DNA from: Leucothrix mucor DSM 2157
GTDB taxonomy: Bacteria > Pseudomonadota > Gammaproteobacteria > Thiotrichales > Thiotrichaceae
DNA: 64,000 nucleotides
Direction of reading: 5' to 3'
Assembly (NCBI RefSeq): GCF_000419525.1
Contig: NZ_ATTE01000001.1
Coordinates: 3,693,501 to 3,757,500 of the forward strand
The position numbers and the translations under genes were made by a program. The notes under the pieces are model-generated. The model was given only the letters and a program-made list of their open reading frames with translations, was not told the origin of the DNA and searched no databases. Below, one piece after another: positions 18,580-27,536 of this stretch (its first letter is position 1; every line of letters starts with the position of its first letter).

Positions 18580-19340
18580 TCCTCCACATTATGATACGGC
18601 GGTTTGTCCGCCACGTAAGCCATCCACATGCAGTCCAGCATCGTCCATAAGACATCGAGTTTGAACTGCAGCACATTGAGCATAAATTCCTGCTGCGGAC
18701 GCGTCGTGTAATAAACCAGTGTAATTTCAAGGCCATGCTCAACATCGCGGCGCGCTTCACTCAAGCGTTTACGAAAGTAGTCATAACCGCTGGCATCAAT
18801 CCATGAATAGTGTTGCGGCCAGTTATCCAAGCGCTTTTGGTGAATCGTCGGGGCGAATAACTCAGTCAGTGACGAGCTGGCAGCAATCTCCCAAGGCTGG
18901 GTGCGTGCAAAATTGATATAGGCATCAATCGCAAACTTCACACCCGGCAAGAGCAAGCGATGACTGAGCAAATCCTCACGGTCTAGGCCTACGGCTTCAC
19001 CCAATGCCAGCCATGCTTCAATGCCGCCTGCTTCACCCGCGTAGCCATCGTGATCTAAAATACGCTGCACCCAGCCACGGCGCACATCACGATCCCAGCA
19101 GTTAGACATGATCGCGGCATCTTTTACCGGAATCGCCGTTTGATAGTAAAAGCGATTCGCCACCCAGCCCTGAATCGCAGGCTTTTCAAGCTGGCCGCTA
19201 TTCATCAACACATGGAACTCATGGTTGATGTGATAATACTTTTCCTTATCCCGCAGCTTTTGTTCAAACTCTTCGCGGGACCAAGGTGCCAGTGTTTTAG
19301 TCTCTGGCGTGATGACATTTAAGCGATCGGCATAATTCAT
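18576..19340 (-). CDS. pqqC: PqqC, PQQ synthase
   Basis: PqqC carries out the last step, the oxygen-dependent ring closure and oxidation that makes pyrroloquinoline quinone. The 254-residue, mostly helical protein has the family segments [53 protein letters not shown] and [18 protein letters not shown]. The start overlaps the pqqB stop by 4 bp. High confidence. Confidence 0.96.
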   Translation of the reverse strand: MNYADRLNVITPETKTLAPWSREEFEQKLRDKEKYYHINHEFHVLMNSGQLEKPAIQGWVANRFYYQTAIPVKDAAIMSNCWDRDVRRGWVQRILDHDGYAGEAGGIEAWLALGEAVGLDREDLLSHRLLLPGVKFAIDAYINFARTQPWEIAASSSLTELFAPTIHQKRLDNWPQHYSWIDASGYDYFRKRLSEARRDVEHGLEITLVYYTTRPQQEFMLNVLQFKLDVLWTMLDCMWMAYVADKPPYHNVEE

Positions 19341-20251
19341 AGCACTATATCCATCCCGTCGTAAGAGACTTCGATTCCTAACTCATCCAGCATCTGACGC
19401 TGTGCAGACTGCGTATCCAGAATCGGGTTGGTGTTATTGATGTGAATTAAAATCCGGCGGGTATCCTCAAGATTTTTCAGCGCACTTAAAATGCCACCCT
19501 CACTGGATTGATCCAAATGCCCCATTTCGCTGGCACGTTTATCGCTAATGCCTTCATGCGCCATTTCATCGTCCGTCCACATCGTGCCATCAATCAATAC
19601 ACAGTCCGCAGCCTCTAGCCTTGCGCTCACTTGGCTTTCGATTTCACCTAATCCCGGCGCATAAAATAGCGACTTTCCAGTATTCAGGTCCTCGATTAAT
19701 AAACCGATATTGTCGCCAGCGACAGTGTTGTGGCGGTGCGGAGAAAACGGTGGCGCTTCGCTTTTAAGTGGCACTGCGGTAAAGCGCAAACCGGGCGCTT
19801 GAGGGATATCAAAAGCCTGTTGATCGGTATCGACCGGATGCCAGTTCACACCCCGAAAATGCCCTAGAATATTGAACAGCGGAAAGCCGGTTGTGAGGTC
19901 GTTATGTACTGCTTCAGTGCAGTAAATATCCCAAGGCTTAGTGTGCTCGCGCAGGGTTAACAGGCCTGTCGTATGGTCGATTTGCGCATCGGTAATAATG
20001 ATGGCGCAAACGCCGGTATCGCGTACTGCACGTGCAGGTTGTAAGGCGGGGAAGGATTCAAACTGCGCCCGTAAATCGGGTGAGGCATTGATTAACACCC
20101 AATTCTCCCCGTCGGCGCTGACGGTAATGGATGATTGGGTGCGGGCTTCGTGACGGTATTCCGCTTGCCTGACCCGTTGGCAATTCTGGCAATTACAATT
20201 CCACTGCGGGTAGCCACCCCCGGCACCAGAACCTAAAATTCTTATATGCAT
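19337..20251 (-). CDS. pqqB: PqqB, metallo-beta-lactamase-fold hydroxylase of PQQ synthesis
   Basis: The 304-residue protein starts [21 protein letters not shown], the signature PqqB opening with zinc-binding cysteines (CNCQNCQ). A metallo-beta-lactamase-like fold follows ([14 protein letters not shown] in place of the usual HxHxDH). PqqB hydroxylates the crosslinked tyrosine. A 60-bp gap with a stem-loop separates it from pqqA, as in other pqq operons. Confidence 0.95.
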   Translation of the reverse strand: MHIRILGSGAGGGYPQWNCNCQNCQRVRQAEYRHEARTQSSITVSADGENWVLINASPDLRAQFESFPALQPARAVRDTGVCAIIITDAQIDHTTGLLTLREHTKPWDIYCTEAVHNDLTTGFPLFNILGHFRGVNWHPVDTDQQAFDIPQAPGLRFTAVPLKSEAPPFSPHRHNTVAGDNIGLLIEDLNTGKSLFYAPGLGEIESQVSARLEAADCVLIDGTMWTDDEMAHEGISDKRASEMGHLDQSSEGGILSALKNLEDTRRILIHINNTNPILDTQSAQRQMLDELGIEVSYDGMDIVL

Positions 20252-20273
20252 GAAACTCCCGAATAGTATCGGT

Positions 20274-20303
20274 GGAAAAGAGAGCCAGCAGACTCTCCTT
20301 TCC
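20274..20303 (-). promoter_or_regulatory. Stem-loop between pqqA and pqqB
   Basis: GGAAAAGAGAG (20274-20284) and CTCTCCTTTCC (20293-20303) form an 11-bp stem with one mismatch around an 8-base loop. It lies between the stop of pqqA and the start of pqqB. In pqq operons such a hairpin commonly ends most transcripts after pqqA or stabilises them, so that the precursor peptide is made in excess. No U-run follows on the minus strand, so stabilisation or partial attenuation is more likely than full termination. Confidence 0.5.
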
Positions 20304-20311
20304 GACAGTCA

Positions 20312-20386
20312 TTAACGATTCATCACGTACATTGTGATTTCAAAGCCGAAACGCAGATCTGTATAACTTGGTTTTTGCCATTTCAT
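20312..20386 (-). CDS. pqqA: PqqA, precursor peptide of PQQ
   Basis: This 24-residue peptide, [20 protein letters not shown] followed by VMNR, is the substrate from which PQQ is built. The reacting residues E16 and Y20 have the required E-x-x-x-Y spacing. A ribosome site (AGGAGA) sits 6-11 bases before the ATG. It is the first gene of the operon pqqA-B-C-D-E-hydrolase on the minus strand and is easily missed by gene callers because of its size. Confidence 0.95.
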   Translation of the reverse strand: MKWQKPSYTDLRFGFEITMYVMNR

Positions 20387-20605
20387 GATGTTTCTCCTCG
20401 TTGGTGTTAACGATATCCGCCAGGTTGCAGACATTGTCCTGAAAGTTTACGCTTTCAGCCCTGACGCTAGCAGTTATTTTCTGCGGTTTACACACCACAC
20501 GGTGATTCTTGGACTGTAGAACGCTTTCACGGACTCTCAGGCAACTGAGGGCTGAATAGACCACCTAATAGCCAGTGGTGAAGAATCATTTATCGGAGAA
20601 ATAGG

Positions 20606-21355
20606 ATGTTAAGCAAGCAATTAGCAATAAAGGCAATCGCACTCGGCATTGCCTGGAGCTGTGCAATGACTCCCGCATGGGCAGATGAAGAACCAATGAC
20701 GCGCCACGAGAAAATTCTCAATGACTACAACAACGACTATGGTTGTGGCCACATCGCCCCAATGGACGCAGTGGAGCCAGCTGATTATTTAGCAGAGGGT
20801 TTGCTGCAAGGGCTGAGTATCGACAAGGAGCCACTACCCTTGATACTTGGCGATAGCATGGATTTGGGCGGCGGCCCGCTGGTTTATCAGCAGCAAGGTG
20901 AGACGTGGCAAGCCAGAGTCATCCGTACGGGGACTTCCATTACACAGGCTTATACCAATGCTGATCGCAGTGCTTATTGGATATTCTTTATGCATACCTC
21001 AGAAGCGCCCGGCCCGATTGAGTATCTGTATCTTACGCAAGAGAGCGCACTTTGTGGCGAGCTTATTAGTCCGGATGACCTCAATCAGCCGACTTGGAAA
21101 ATGGAATATGCTGACATCATCGCATTCAATATTAGTGATACTGGTAAGGGCGTGGTGCTGGCAACGGCGACCTTGTATGAGGATAGTGAGAATCCTAAGA
21201 AGCAGTGGTACCAGTACATCACTGACGATAACGGCGAGACTTGGTCAAAAGCACAATCAATCCCTAGGCCGATTAATACTCCAATAGGGATTTGGGAGCA
21301 GATGGAGATTGGTGAGCCTGATCCGGTGTTGGTGAGGAGTTTGATTGCTCAGTAG
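20606..21355 (+). CDS. Exported protein of unknown function with one Asp-box-like motif
   Basis: The 249-residue protein has a signal peptide (MLSKQLAIKAIALGIAWSCAMTPAWA, cleavage before DEEP). The mature part is acidic. Near residue 213 the segment ITDDNGETWSKA fits the Asp-box (S/T-x-D-x-G-x-T-W) of beta-propeller or sialidase-like proteins, but only one copy is visible. It is divergent from pqqA across 219 bp. No function can be given. Confidence 0.6.
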   Translation: MLSKQLAIKAIALGIAWSCAMTPAWADEEPMTRHEKILNDYNNDYGCGHIAPMDAVEPADYLAEGLLQGLSIDKEPLPLILGDSMDLGGGPLVYQQQGETWQARVIRTGTSITQAYTNADRSAYWIFFMHTSEAPGPIEYLYLTQESALCGELISPDDLNQPTWKMEYADIIAFNISDTGKGVVLATATLYEDSENPKKQWYQYITDDNGETWSKAQSIPRPINTPIGIWEQMEIGEPDPVLVRSLIAQ

Positions 21356-21356
21356 C

Positions 21357-21731
21357 TCCACACGCCGCAGTCTATTTTTTAAAAAGGCTCACGAACGGAT
21401 GCAAGGTCTGCACGAAATACGTTTTGAGCAGCGGTTTCGTGGTTCCATATTCCGCTACCAATCGGTGGACTTAAGACATTAAAAATAAAAGAAAACCTGA
21501 ATGTGACTTATCCTAATGTACAAATCGCGGGTGTTGTACCTTACAAATCGCGGGCTTTCTAGTTTACAAATAGCGGGAAAACTGAAGTGAAACGCCCCAC
21601 TGACAAGCATAGGTGAGCAGTCGGTATTTACCCAACTGATTGCAAAAATCCATGAACACAATAGAGCACCTATGCAGCATGACTCAAAGTGCTACCAACA
21701 AATACCCACCCCAAAAAAAGATAATTAAACC
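21357..21731. other. Gene-poor interval with a three-copy direct repeat
   Basis: No gene is supported in this stretch of about 375 bp. It holds three direct repeats at 21519-21577 (listed separately). On the minus strand a short open stretch at about 21377-21470 reads KPLLKTYFVQTLHPFVSLFKK before a stop. The segment LHPFV recalls RLHPFVKN of the AAA_14/DUF4143 protein at 46911-48173, so this may be the relic of such a gene, but the match is too short to be sure. Confidence 0.35.
21519..21577. repeat. Three direct repeats, 23-bp period
   Basis: The 13-mer TACAAATCGCGGG occurs at 21519-21531 and 21542-21554, and with one change (TACAAATAGCGGG) at 21565-21577. The start-to-start distance is exactly 23 bp both times, close to two turns of the DNA helix. 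This suggests a protein bound side by side on one face. No intact gene starts next to it on the minus strand, and the nearest + strand gene starts about 155 bp away. Confidence 0.7.
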
Positions 21732-22280
21732 ATGATGAAACAAGCAAGCAAAAGCCAAGCAAACAAACTCCTCAACTACCTCTCGGCCAAAGACCAAAAC
21801 AAGCCCCACCTAATGAAGGAAGTATTCACTCCATCAGCAACACTAAAAATGGAAGTAAAAACCGAGAACATCTCCTTCCCCTCCACCGCTATCGGCTTAG
21901 ATGAAATCACAGACGTACTAATCAAAAAATTCAGCGCAACCTACGAAAACATCTACACTTTTTGCCTGTCTGACTCTGTCGATAGCAACGAAGACAGCCT
22001 CTCCTGCAATTGGTTAGTCGGCATGTCTGACAAAGCGAATGGGAATGTCCGAGTCGGTTGCGGCCAATATCACTGGCACTTTGATAACGCAGCCAATGGC
22101 TTAGCTGATGAGCTAGTCATAACCATCGAACAGATGCTTGTGCTTACCCCAGAAACTGCCGATCAAATACTCGGCTGGGTAAGCAAACTCCCCTACCCAT
22201 GGTGTGAGTCGGCAACGATGTTCCAAACCATGCCCCAGCTAGATGCTCTAACTCCAATAAAAGAACAAATCACCCGCTAA
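21732..22280 (+). CDS. Hypothetical protein, NTF2/SnoaL-like
   Basis: The 182-residue protein has the order helix, helix, then curved beta sheet seen in SnoaL/NTF2-like proteins: LLNYLSAKDQNKPHLMKEVFTPSATLKMEV, then GLDEITDVLIKKFSATYENIYT, then VGCGQYHWHFD. Members serve as ligand-binding or small enzymatic domains. No catalytic residues can be named with confidence. It converges on the AGCS symporter gene and shares a terminator with it. Confidence 0.6.
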   Translation: MMKQASKSQANKLLNYLSAKDQNKPHLMKEVFTPSATLKMEVKTENISFPSTAIGLDEITDVLIKKFSATYENIYTFCLSDSVDSNEDSLSCNWLVGMSDKANGNVRVGCGQYHWHFDNAANGLADELVITIEQMLVLTPETADQILGWVSKLPYPWCESATMFQTMPQLDALTPIKEQITR

Positions 22281-22291
22281 AAAACACCATA

Positions 22292-22326
22292 AAAAAAGCC
22301 CCTACATCACTGCAGAGGCTTTTTGT
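22292..22326. terminator. Bidirectional terminator between convergent genes
   Basis: AAAAAGCC and GGCTTTTT form a stem around a loop of about 16 bases, with A-runs on one side and T-runs on the other. It can stop transcripts from both the SnoaL-like gene and the symporter gene. Confidence 0.65.
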
Positions 22327-22342
22327 AGCAAACGCTCACTAC

Positions 22343-23773
22343 TTACTTATTTTCGTTATGGTTCCAAGCGGTCACGTCGATATCAAGGTCGCTATAATCC
22401 TTAACATGCAACACGGGACGCTCCACACCGGCTTTTAACTGCTGGCGGAAATCCGTCAACAAACGCATTGCGATCGGGAACAACATCATCAAGGCCAGCA
22501 AGTTGACTACAGCCAAAATTCCCATCATCGGGTCAGAGAAGAAGAACACTGACGTCGCTTCAGGCGCTACTGCACCCAAGAACACCAAGCCCATTACAAC
22601 GATACGCAGAATGTGCAATGAGGCTGGATGATCAGTCATCACCGACAAGGCATTCTCACCCAAGTAGTAGTTGTAAATGATCGAGCTGAATGCGAACAAC
22701 AGGATTGCAGCAGTCAGGAAGTACTTCACCCACTCACCCAAGTGATTAACCATGGATTGCTGTGTGAGTACGATTCCGTCGATTCCCTCAGCGCCTGGCA
22801 CATACACATCGCCCAGCAAAATCACAAACGCGGTACACGAACAGATGATAATCGTATCGATAAATACCGAGAACGACTGTGTAATACCCTGACTGATTGG
22901 GTGACGCACATCCGCAGTCGCGGCCACGTTTGGCGCAGAACCCAGACCGGCTTCGTTAGAGAACAAACCACGACGCAAACCTTGCGCAATCGCGGCTCCC
23001 ATACCACCACCGACGGCCTCTTCCCAGCCAAAGGCATTGGCAACAATGCTATACAGTACGGCAGGAATTTCACCAATATTGATGATAATAACGATCAGTG
23101 CCATTGCGATATAACCCACTGCCATCACTGGCACAATCACATCAGAGACTTTAGCAATGCGTCGGATACCACCGTACACGATAAAGCCCGTAATGATGGT
23201 TAAGCCAATGCCGGTGTATAGGCGATCGATGCCCATACTATCCTGCGCCGCACCTGCCACCGTATTACCCTGGAATGCATTAAAGCCCAATGCAAACGCG
23301 GCAATCAGGCACACTGCGTACAACACCGCTAACCATTTAAACTGAGGACCAAGGCCGTGAATGATCGAGCGCGCAGGGCCACCACGGAACTGACCGTCTG
23401 GTGTGCGACGCTTGTAAAGCTGCGCCAATGAGCACTCCACCAAGCTGGTCGCCATTCCGACCAGGGCAACTGCCCACATCCAGAAGACGGCACCAGGGCC
23501 ACCCAGTGTAATCGCAACCGCAACACCCGCGATATTACCACCACCGACACGGCCACCGACCGAGACAAGTAGCGCTTCACGCGCGGAGATCGCATTGGGA
23601 TCACCACTTTGATTTTTACCGGATAGAACACGGAACATGCGCCCGAAAAAACGGAACTGCACAAAGCCCGTAACAATCGTAAAGAAGATGCCGATGATGA
23701 CTAGGAATGGGATGAGTGACCAACCCCAGGTTAAGTCCCCCACGGTTCCAAAGAAACTCTTAATAAACTCCAT
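22343..23773 (-). CDS. Alanine/glycine:cation symporter (AGCS family)
   Basis: The 476-residue membrane protein imports alanine or glycine with Na+ (or H+) across the inner membrane. About 11 hydrophobic segments are visible. Family signatures include GGRVGGGNIAGVAVAITLGGPGA, FRGGPARSIIHGLG, AQGLRRGLFSNEAGLGSAPN and the late IIYNYYLGENAL. Length is typical. The ATG is preceded by a good ribosome site (AGGAG). Its 321-bp leader holds a large predicted RNA structure, so expression is probably controlled after transcription starts. Confidence 0.9.
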   Translation of the reverse strand: MEFIKSFFGTVGDLTWGWSLIPFLVIIGIFFTIVTGFVQFRFFGRMFRVLSGKNQSGDPNAISAREALLVSVGGRVGGGNIAGVAVAITLGGPGAVFWMWAVALVGMATSLVECSLAQLYKRRTPDGQFRGGPARSIIHGLGPQFKWLAVLYAVCLIAAFALGFNAFQGNTVAGAAQDSMGIDRLYTGIGLTIITGFIVYGGIRRIAKVSDVIVPVMAVGYIAMALIVIIINIGEIPAVLYSIVANAFGWEEAVGGGMGAAIAQGLRRGLFSNEAGLGSAPNVAATADVRHPISQGITQSFSVFIDTIIICSCTAFVILLGDVYVPGAEGIDGIVLTQQSMVNHLGEWVKYFLTAAILLFAFSSIIYNYYLGENALSVMTDHPASLHILRIVVMGLVFLGAVAPEATSVFFFSDPMMGILAVVNLLALMMLFPIAMRLLTDFRQQLKAGVERPVLHVKDYSDLDIDVTAWNHNENK

Positions 23774-23774
23774 T

Positions 23775-23962
23775 TTAGCTCCTGTGTGTGTAGTATTGAA
23801 GATTGTGTTAGATAGATTCAGGCGTTAGGATTGAGGTCTAACACGCTTGGGTTTGTATCGAAATTTGGTCAAGCTGCCGCGCTTCACCAAATTTACGCTA
23901 ATAACCGGACCCATTAGCTTTGCTTTGGGGAGGGATAAGTCCGGCGATTAACCATCGATACT
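23775..23962 (-). promoter_or_regulatory. Structured leader of the AGCS symporter, riboswitch candidate
   Basis: Read on the minus strand, GTATCGA (23955-23961) pairs with TCGATAC (23855-23861) to close a three-way junction. Inside are a stem built on CCGGAC/GTCCGG (23939-23944 with 23905-23910), extended after a small internal loop, and a 14-bp hairpin with one mismatch (23881-23894 with 23861-23874, loop of 6). A further hairpin at 23822-23846 follows and could be the expression switch before the ribosome site. The fold is seen by hand. The ligand (Na+, glycine, alanine or other) is unknown, and it does not show the glycine-riboswitch core sequences I would expect. Confidence 0.5.
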
Positions 23963-24094
23963 ATACCGATTCTCTATTATTACAATACTAAATATTAACT
24001 AGTATCAGGTGCTTCAGCGATATTTCTATAAATAACATTAAGTTAACAATAAAATCAAAGGGCCACATATCATCGCAACATGCGGCCCACTGAA

Positions 24095-25381
24095 TTAGTG
24101 GCTATTGATCATCTGCTGAGTGATCGCCAAAAACTCATCAATATCAGCTGTTGAATGACAATGTAGTGGCGAAACGCGGATCGCGCCCTCAAGCCCAAAC
24201 GACTCCAACATCCGCTTCGAATACAAACTGGTGTTCACACGTTCAAAAACGGTGACGCCCTGCTCATCATAAATTTTCACTGCTTTTGCAGGCTCTATAT
24301 TTTTAAAGTTGATGGCAAGAATCAAATCCCGCACGGTCAAATCTTCATAGTCCAAATACACATCCACGCCATCCATTTCACGCAAACCGATTACGCCCTC
24401 AGCACCATTTAGCAGGCGTGAAAGTAATGCGCGCTCATGCAAACAAATCATCTTCATACCGGCAACAAATTGTGCACGTCGTTCAGTGCTATCTGTTTCG
24501 TGAGAGCCAAGTTCGCACACGTAATTAACGACTTCACTAAACATGGCAAACTGCGCAGGATCGGCACTGCCTAAGTTCCAAACTTCGGCACTTTTACCGC
24601 CCAGCTTATCGTGTTGAAACACGGCTGCACGCTCTGAAATCCAAGCTAGCCCCATGCCCCGGCAACCAAAGAATTTATACGGCGCAATATTAATCCCATC
24701 GACTGGGATTTCGGCTAAATCGATCACATCATGTGGCGCATGCTGGACCGCATCGACAATAATAAACAGATCCGGCTTAATCGCTCTGGCAGCGGCAACA
24801 ATGGCTTTAATATCCAACTTCGCGCCCGAGATATTCGAGGCATACATCACACTCAATAAGGACGTATGCTCATCGACCAGCTTGATCACCTCATCAACAT
24901 CGACCCCGCCGGTTGTTGGATTACTTTTCGCAACCCGAAGATCACGACCTGTACGCTCCGCATTTAACTCCATCGCATCAAAAGAGGATGGATGCTCCAG
25001 CACAGTGGTGACCATATTGGTGCCAGCCTCATTTTCAGAGATGACTCTCACCATATCAAACATGGCTTTGGAGGCGGTGAGTGCAGTGTACACTGTGCCA
25101 CCTTCAACATTTAACAGCATCCTGAAATCTTGCTCGGCTTGGTTTTCTAAGCCTTGCAAGTAAACTGCCGTGTTGTGAATGCGCTCAGCACAGTCCGGTG
25201 TGGCAGCCACTTCGCCATAAGTCTCAACCGCTTTTTTAAGCCGGAATGAGCCACCCGCATTATCAAAAAACAAACGCCGCCGGCCGCTATAGTCGCTATC
25301 AACATGGTAGAAGGAGTCTTTAACGTGTTGCATCAATGCATCTGAAAATAGTTTTCCATGTTTCAGGGATGAGGGTTCCAT
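24095..25381 (-). CDS. PLP-dependent class V aminotransferase-fold enzyme
   Basis: This 428-residue protein is in the cysteine desulfurase/class V aminotransferase superfamily. It has FFDNAGGSFRL near the N-terminus, the PLP-phosphate region TALTASKAMFDMV, TTVLEHPSSFDAME, the ring-binding IIVDAVQHAPHDVID, and the Schiff-base lysine in NIAPYKFFGCRGMG. The usual desulfurase cysteine loop is not obvious, so a lyase or aminotransferase role is as likely. It lies downstream of the glycerol transporter genes in the same direction but behind a terminator. Substrate not known. Confidence 0.75.
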   Translation of the reverse strand: MEPSSLKHGKLFSDALMQHVKDSFYHVDSDYSGRRRLFFDNAGGSFRLKKAVETYGEVAATPDCAERIHNTAVYLQGLENQAEQDFRMLLNVEGGTVYTALTASKAMFDMVRVISENEAGTNMVTTVLEHPSSFDAMELNAERTGRDLRVAKSNPTTGGVDVDEVIKLVDEHTSLLSVMYASNISGAKLDIKAIVAAARAIKPDLFIIVDAVQHAPHDVIDLAEIPVDGINIAPYKFFGCRGMGLAWISERAAVFQHDKLGGKSAEVWNLGSADPAQFAMFSEVVNYVCELGSHETDSTERRAQFVAGMKMICLHERALLSRLLNGAEGVIGLREMDGVDVYLDYEDLTVRDLILAINFKNIEPAKAVKIYDEQGVTVFERVNTSLYSKRMLESFGLEGAIRVSPLHCHSTADIDEFLAITQQMINSH

Positions 25382-25455
25382 AGCGTTTAACCTTGAGTGT
25401 TAGTGTGTTGGTGCCTTATTTGACACTAAAAGTCAGGCTGATAACAGGGCTACAT

Positions 25456-25488
25456 AAAAAAAGCCGGCACATCAGTACCGGCTCTTTT
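25456..25488 (-). terminator. Rho-independent terminator after the glycerol transporter operon
   Basis: On the minus strand AGCCGG and CCGGCT (25462-25483) form a 6-bp stem followed by seven T residues. It sits 22 bp past the stop of the binding-protein gene. The + strand also carries a short T-run, so it may work both ways. Confidence 0.8.
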
Positions 25489-25509
25489 TCATCCATCAAA
25501 CCTTAAAAC

Positions 25510-27222
25510 TTACTCAGTCCAAGACTTCAGCAGTTCATCGTAGCCGATGGTTTCAGGGGCTGGCTTTTCGTTGTCCAGCTTAGGCTTTGGAGCACCAGGC
25601 TGGCTTAACCAGTATTCACGTGATTTCTTCTCGTTCAACTTAGGACCGCACTCGCCCTGTACGCCGGCACGCTCTAAACGCTCCATGACTTTATCTTGCG
25701 CTTCCGCCAGAGCTGTCATTGCTTCCTGAGGTGTTTTCGCACCAGAAGAGGCATCACCGATATTCTGCCACCACAGCTGAGCCAGCTTAGGATAGTCAGG
25801 AATATTGGTTCCGGTTGGAGACCACTGCAAACGCGCTGGTGAACGATAGAACTCGATCAAACCACCCAGTGACGGTGCACGCTCAGTGAAACTCTTATCC
25901 TGAATATCACTCTCACGGATAAAGGTCAGACCCACATGGCTCTTCTTCAGAGAAACGGTTTTAGACACAACGAACTGCGCATACAACCAAGCGGCTTTAC
26001 GACGCTCTGGTGGTGTGGCTTTCATTAACGTCCAAGAGCCCGCATCCTGATAACCCAGCTTCATACCTTCTTCCCAGTATGCGCCGTGTGGTGAAGGAGC
26101 CATACGCCATTTTGGCGAGCCATCTTCATTCAGTACCGCTTTTGCACCGGTTGCATCAACCATGTCAGCAGTAAATGCGGTGTACCAGAACATTTGCTGT
26201 GCGACGCCACCTTGAGCAGGAACAGGGCCAGACTCAGAGAACGTCATACCTGCAGCCGCTGGTGGTGCATACTTCTTCAACCAATCCACGTATTTGCTAA
26301 CTGAGTAAACGGCCGCTGGGCCATCAGTTGCACCGCCACGCTCAACGCTTGAGCCAACCGGGCTACAGCCTTCAACGCGCACGCCCCACTCATCAACCGG
26401 TAAACCGTTCGGGATTCCTTTGTCGCCCGCGCCAGCCATTGAGAGCCACGCATCGGTAAAGCGCCAGCCAAGGGATGGATCTTTCTTACCGTAGTCCATG
26501 TGACCGTAGTAAGTGGTGCCATCAATTTCTTTGCCGGTGAAGAATTCAGCGATGTCTTCATAAGCAGACCAGTTAACCGGAACACCTAAGTCATAGCCGT
26601 ACTTTTCTTTAAACTCGGCCTGAATTTCTGGCTTAGAGAATAAGTCATAACGGAACCAGTACAGATTCGCAAACTGCTGATCTGGCAGCTGGTACAACTT
26701 ACCGTCTGGGCCTGTGGTGAATGACTTACCGATGAAGTCATCAATATCCAACATGGGGTTAGTAACGTCTTTACCTTCGCCCGTCATGTAGTCCGACAGT
26801 GGAACCACTTGTTGGTAGCGGTAATGCGTTCCAATCAGATCCGAGTCATTGATGTAAGCATCATAAATACTCTTGCCGGATTGCATTTCTGTTTGCAGTT
26901 TCTCAACCACATCACCCTCACCGATCAGGTCATGATTAACCTTGATGCCGGTGATCTCTTCAAAGGCTTTGGCCAGTGTTTTGGCTTCGTACTCGTGAGT
27001 CGCGATGGTTTCAGAAACGACGTTAATTTCCATGCCTTTAAATGGCTTGGCCGCGTTCATGAACCATTCCATTTCTTTTAGCTGGTCGTCCTGCGATAAG
27101 GTTGACGGTTGAAACTCATCCGCCACCAGACGCTTAGCCGCGTCCATATCCGCCATTGCCAGCTGGCTATAGCCAGTGACCAACAGTGCGGTAATGACGC
27201 TTGTTAACAACTTAACTTTCAT
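25510..27222 (-). CDS. glpV: Glycerol ABC transporter, periplasmic binding protein (GlpV-like)
   Basis: The 570-residue protein has a signal peptide (MKVKLLTSVITALLVTGYSQLAMA) and the long two-lobed extracellular binding-protein pattern (AFEEITGIKVNHDLIGEGDVVEKLQTEMQS, LYQLPDQQFANLYWFRYDLF). It is unusually large for a solute-binding protein, as is typical for the rhizobial GlpV type. The order ATPase-ATPase-permease-permease-DUF2160-binding protein, with a divergent DeoR regulator, matches the glpSTPQV glycerol uptake operon. The substrate is inferred from this match. Confidence 0.8.
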   Translation of the reverse strand: MKVKLLTSVITALLVTGYSQLAMADMDAAKRLVADEFQPSTLSQDDQLKEMEWFMNAAKPFKGMEINVVSETIATHEYEAKTLAKAFEEITGIKVNHDLIGEGDVVEKLQTEMQSGKSIYDAYINDSDLIGTHYRYQQVVPLSDYMTGEGKDVTNPMLDIDDFIGKSFTTGPDGKLYQLPDQQFANLYWFRYDLFSKPEIQAEFKEKYGYDLGVPVNWSAYEDIAEFFTGKEIDGTTYYGHMDYGKKDPSLGWRFTDAWLSMAGAGDKGIPNGLPVDEWGVRVEGCSPVGSSVERGGATDGPAAVYSVSKYVDWLKKYAPPAAAGMTFSESGPVPAQGGVAQQMFWYTAFTADMVDATGAKAVLNEDGSPKWRMAPSPHGAYWEEGMKLGYQDAGSWTLMKATPPERRKAAWLYAQFVVSKTVSLKKSHVGLTFIRESDIQDKSFTERAPSLGGLIEFYRSPARLQWSPTGTNIPDYPKLAQLWWQNIGDASSGAKTPQEAMTALAEAQDKVMERLERAGVQGECGPKLNEKKSREYWLSQPGAPKPKLDNEKPAPETIGYDELLKSWTE

Positions 27223-27246
27223 ATTCCTCTCCTCAGGTTGGAAAAT

Positions 27247-27525
27247 TTATACCCAGCGGAAAACCGCTACGGCATAGGTGCAACACACCAACAGTGCCCA
27301 CCATAACGGTGAACCAAACATTGCCAGCCAGCCCAAACAAATAAAGGCGCTGCCTAACAATGAAATAAATAACCGGTCGCCCGGCGTTGTTTCAATTTGC
27401 AAGATGCCCTTGCGAGGCGCTTGCGGACGCTTGATCGAGAAAATTGTCATCCCGACCAGCGCTAAAGCAATTAATCCAAAAAACGTAGCAGTCTGCCAAG
27501 TCCATCCCATCCAGCCAAATTCCAT
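27247..27525 (-). CDS. Small membrane protein, DUF2160-like
   Basis: This 92-residue protein has two or three hydrophobic segments (TATFFGLIALALVGMTIFS and LFISLLGSAFICLGWLAMFG). It begins MEFGWMGWTWQTATFFG, as in the DUF2160 proteins found between glpQ and glpV in glycerol transporter operons. Its role, possibly assembly or stability of the transporter, is unknown. It sits 24 bp before glpV and 11 bp after the permease. Confidence 0.75.
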   Translation of the reverse strand: MEFGWMGWTWQTATFFGLIALALVGMTIFSIKRPQAPRKGILQIETTPGDRLFISLLGSAFICLGWLAMFGSPLWWALLVCCTYAVAVFRWV

Positions 27526-27536
27526 GACAAATCTCC

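Noticed and set aside
22628-23203. 191-residue + strand frame opposite the symporter
   Set aside because: It mirrors the transmembrane coding sequence and has the His/Arg-rich composition of a shadow frame.
23775-23962. Glycine riboswitch
   Set aside because: The fold is riboswitch-like, but the conserved glycine-riboswitch core sequences are not visible, so I did not assign the ligand.
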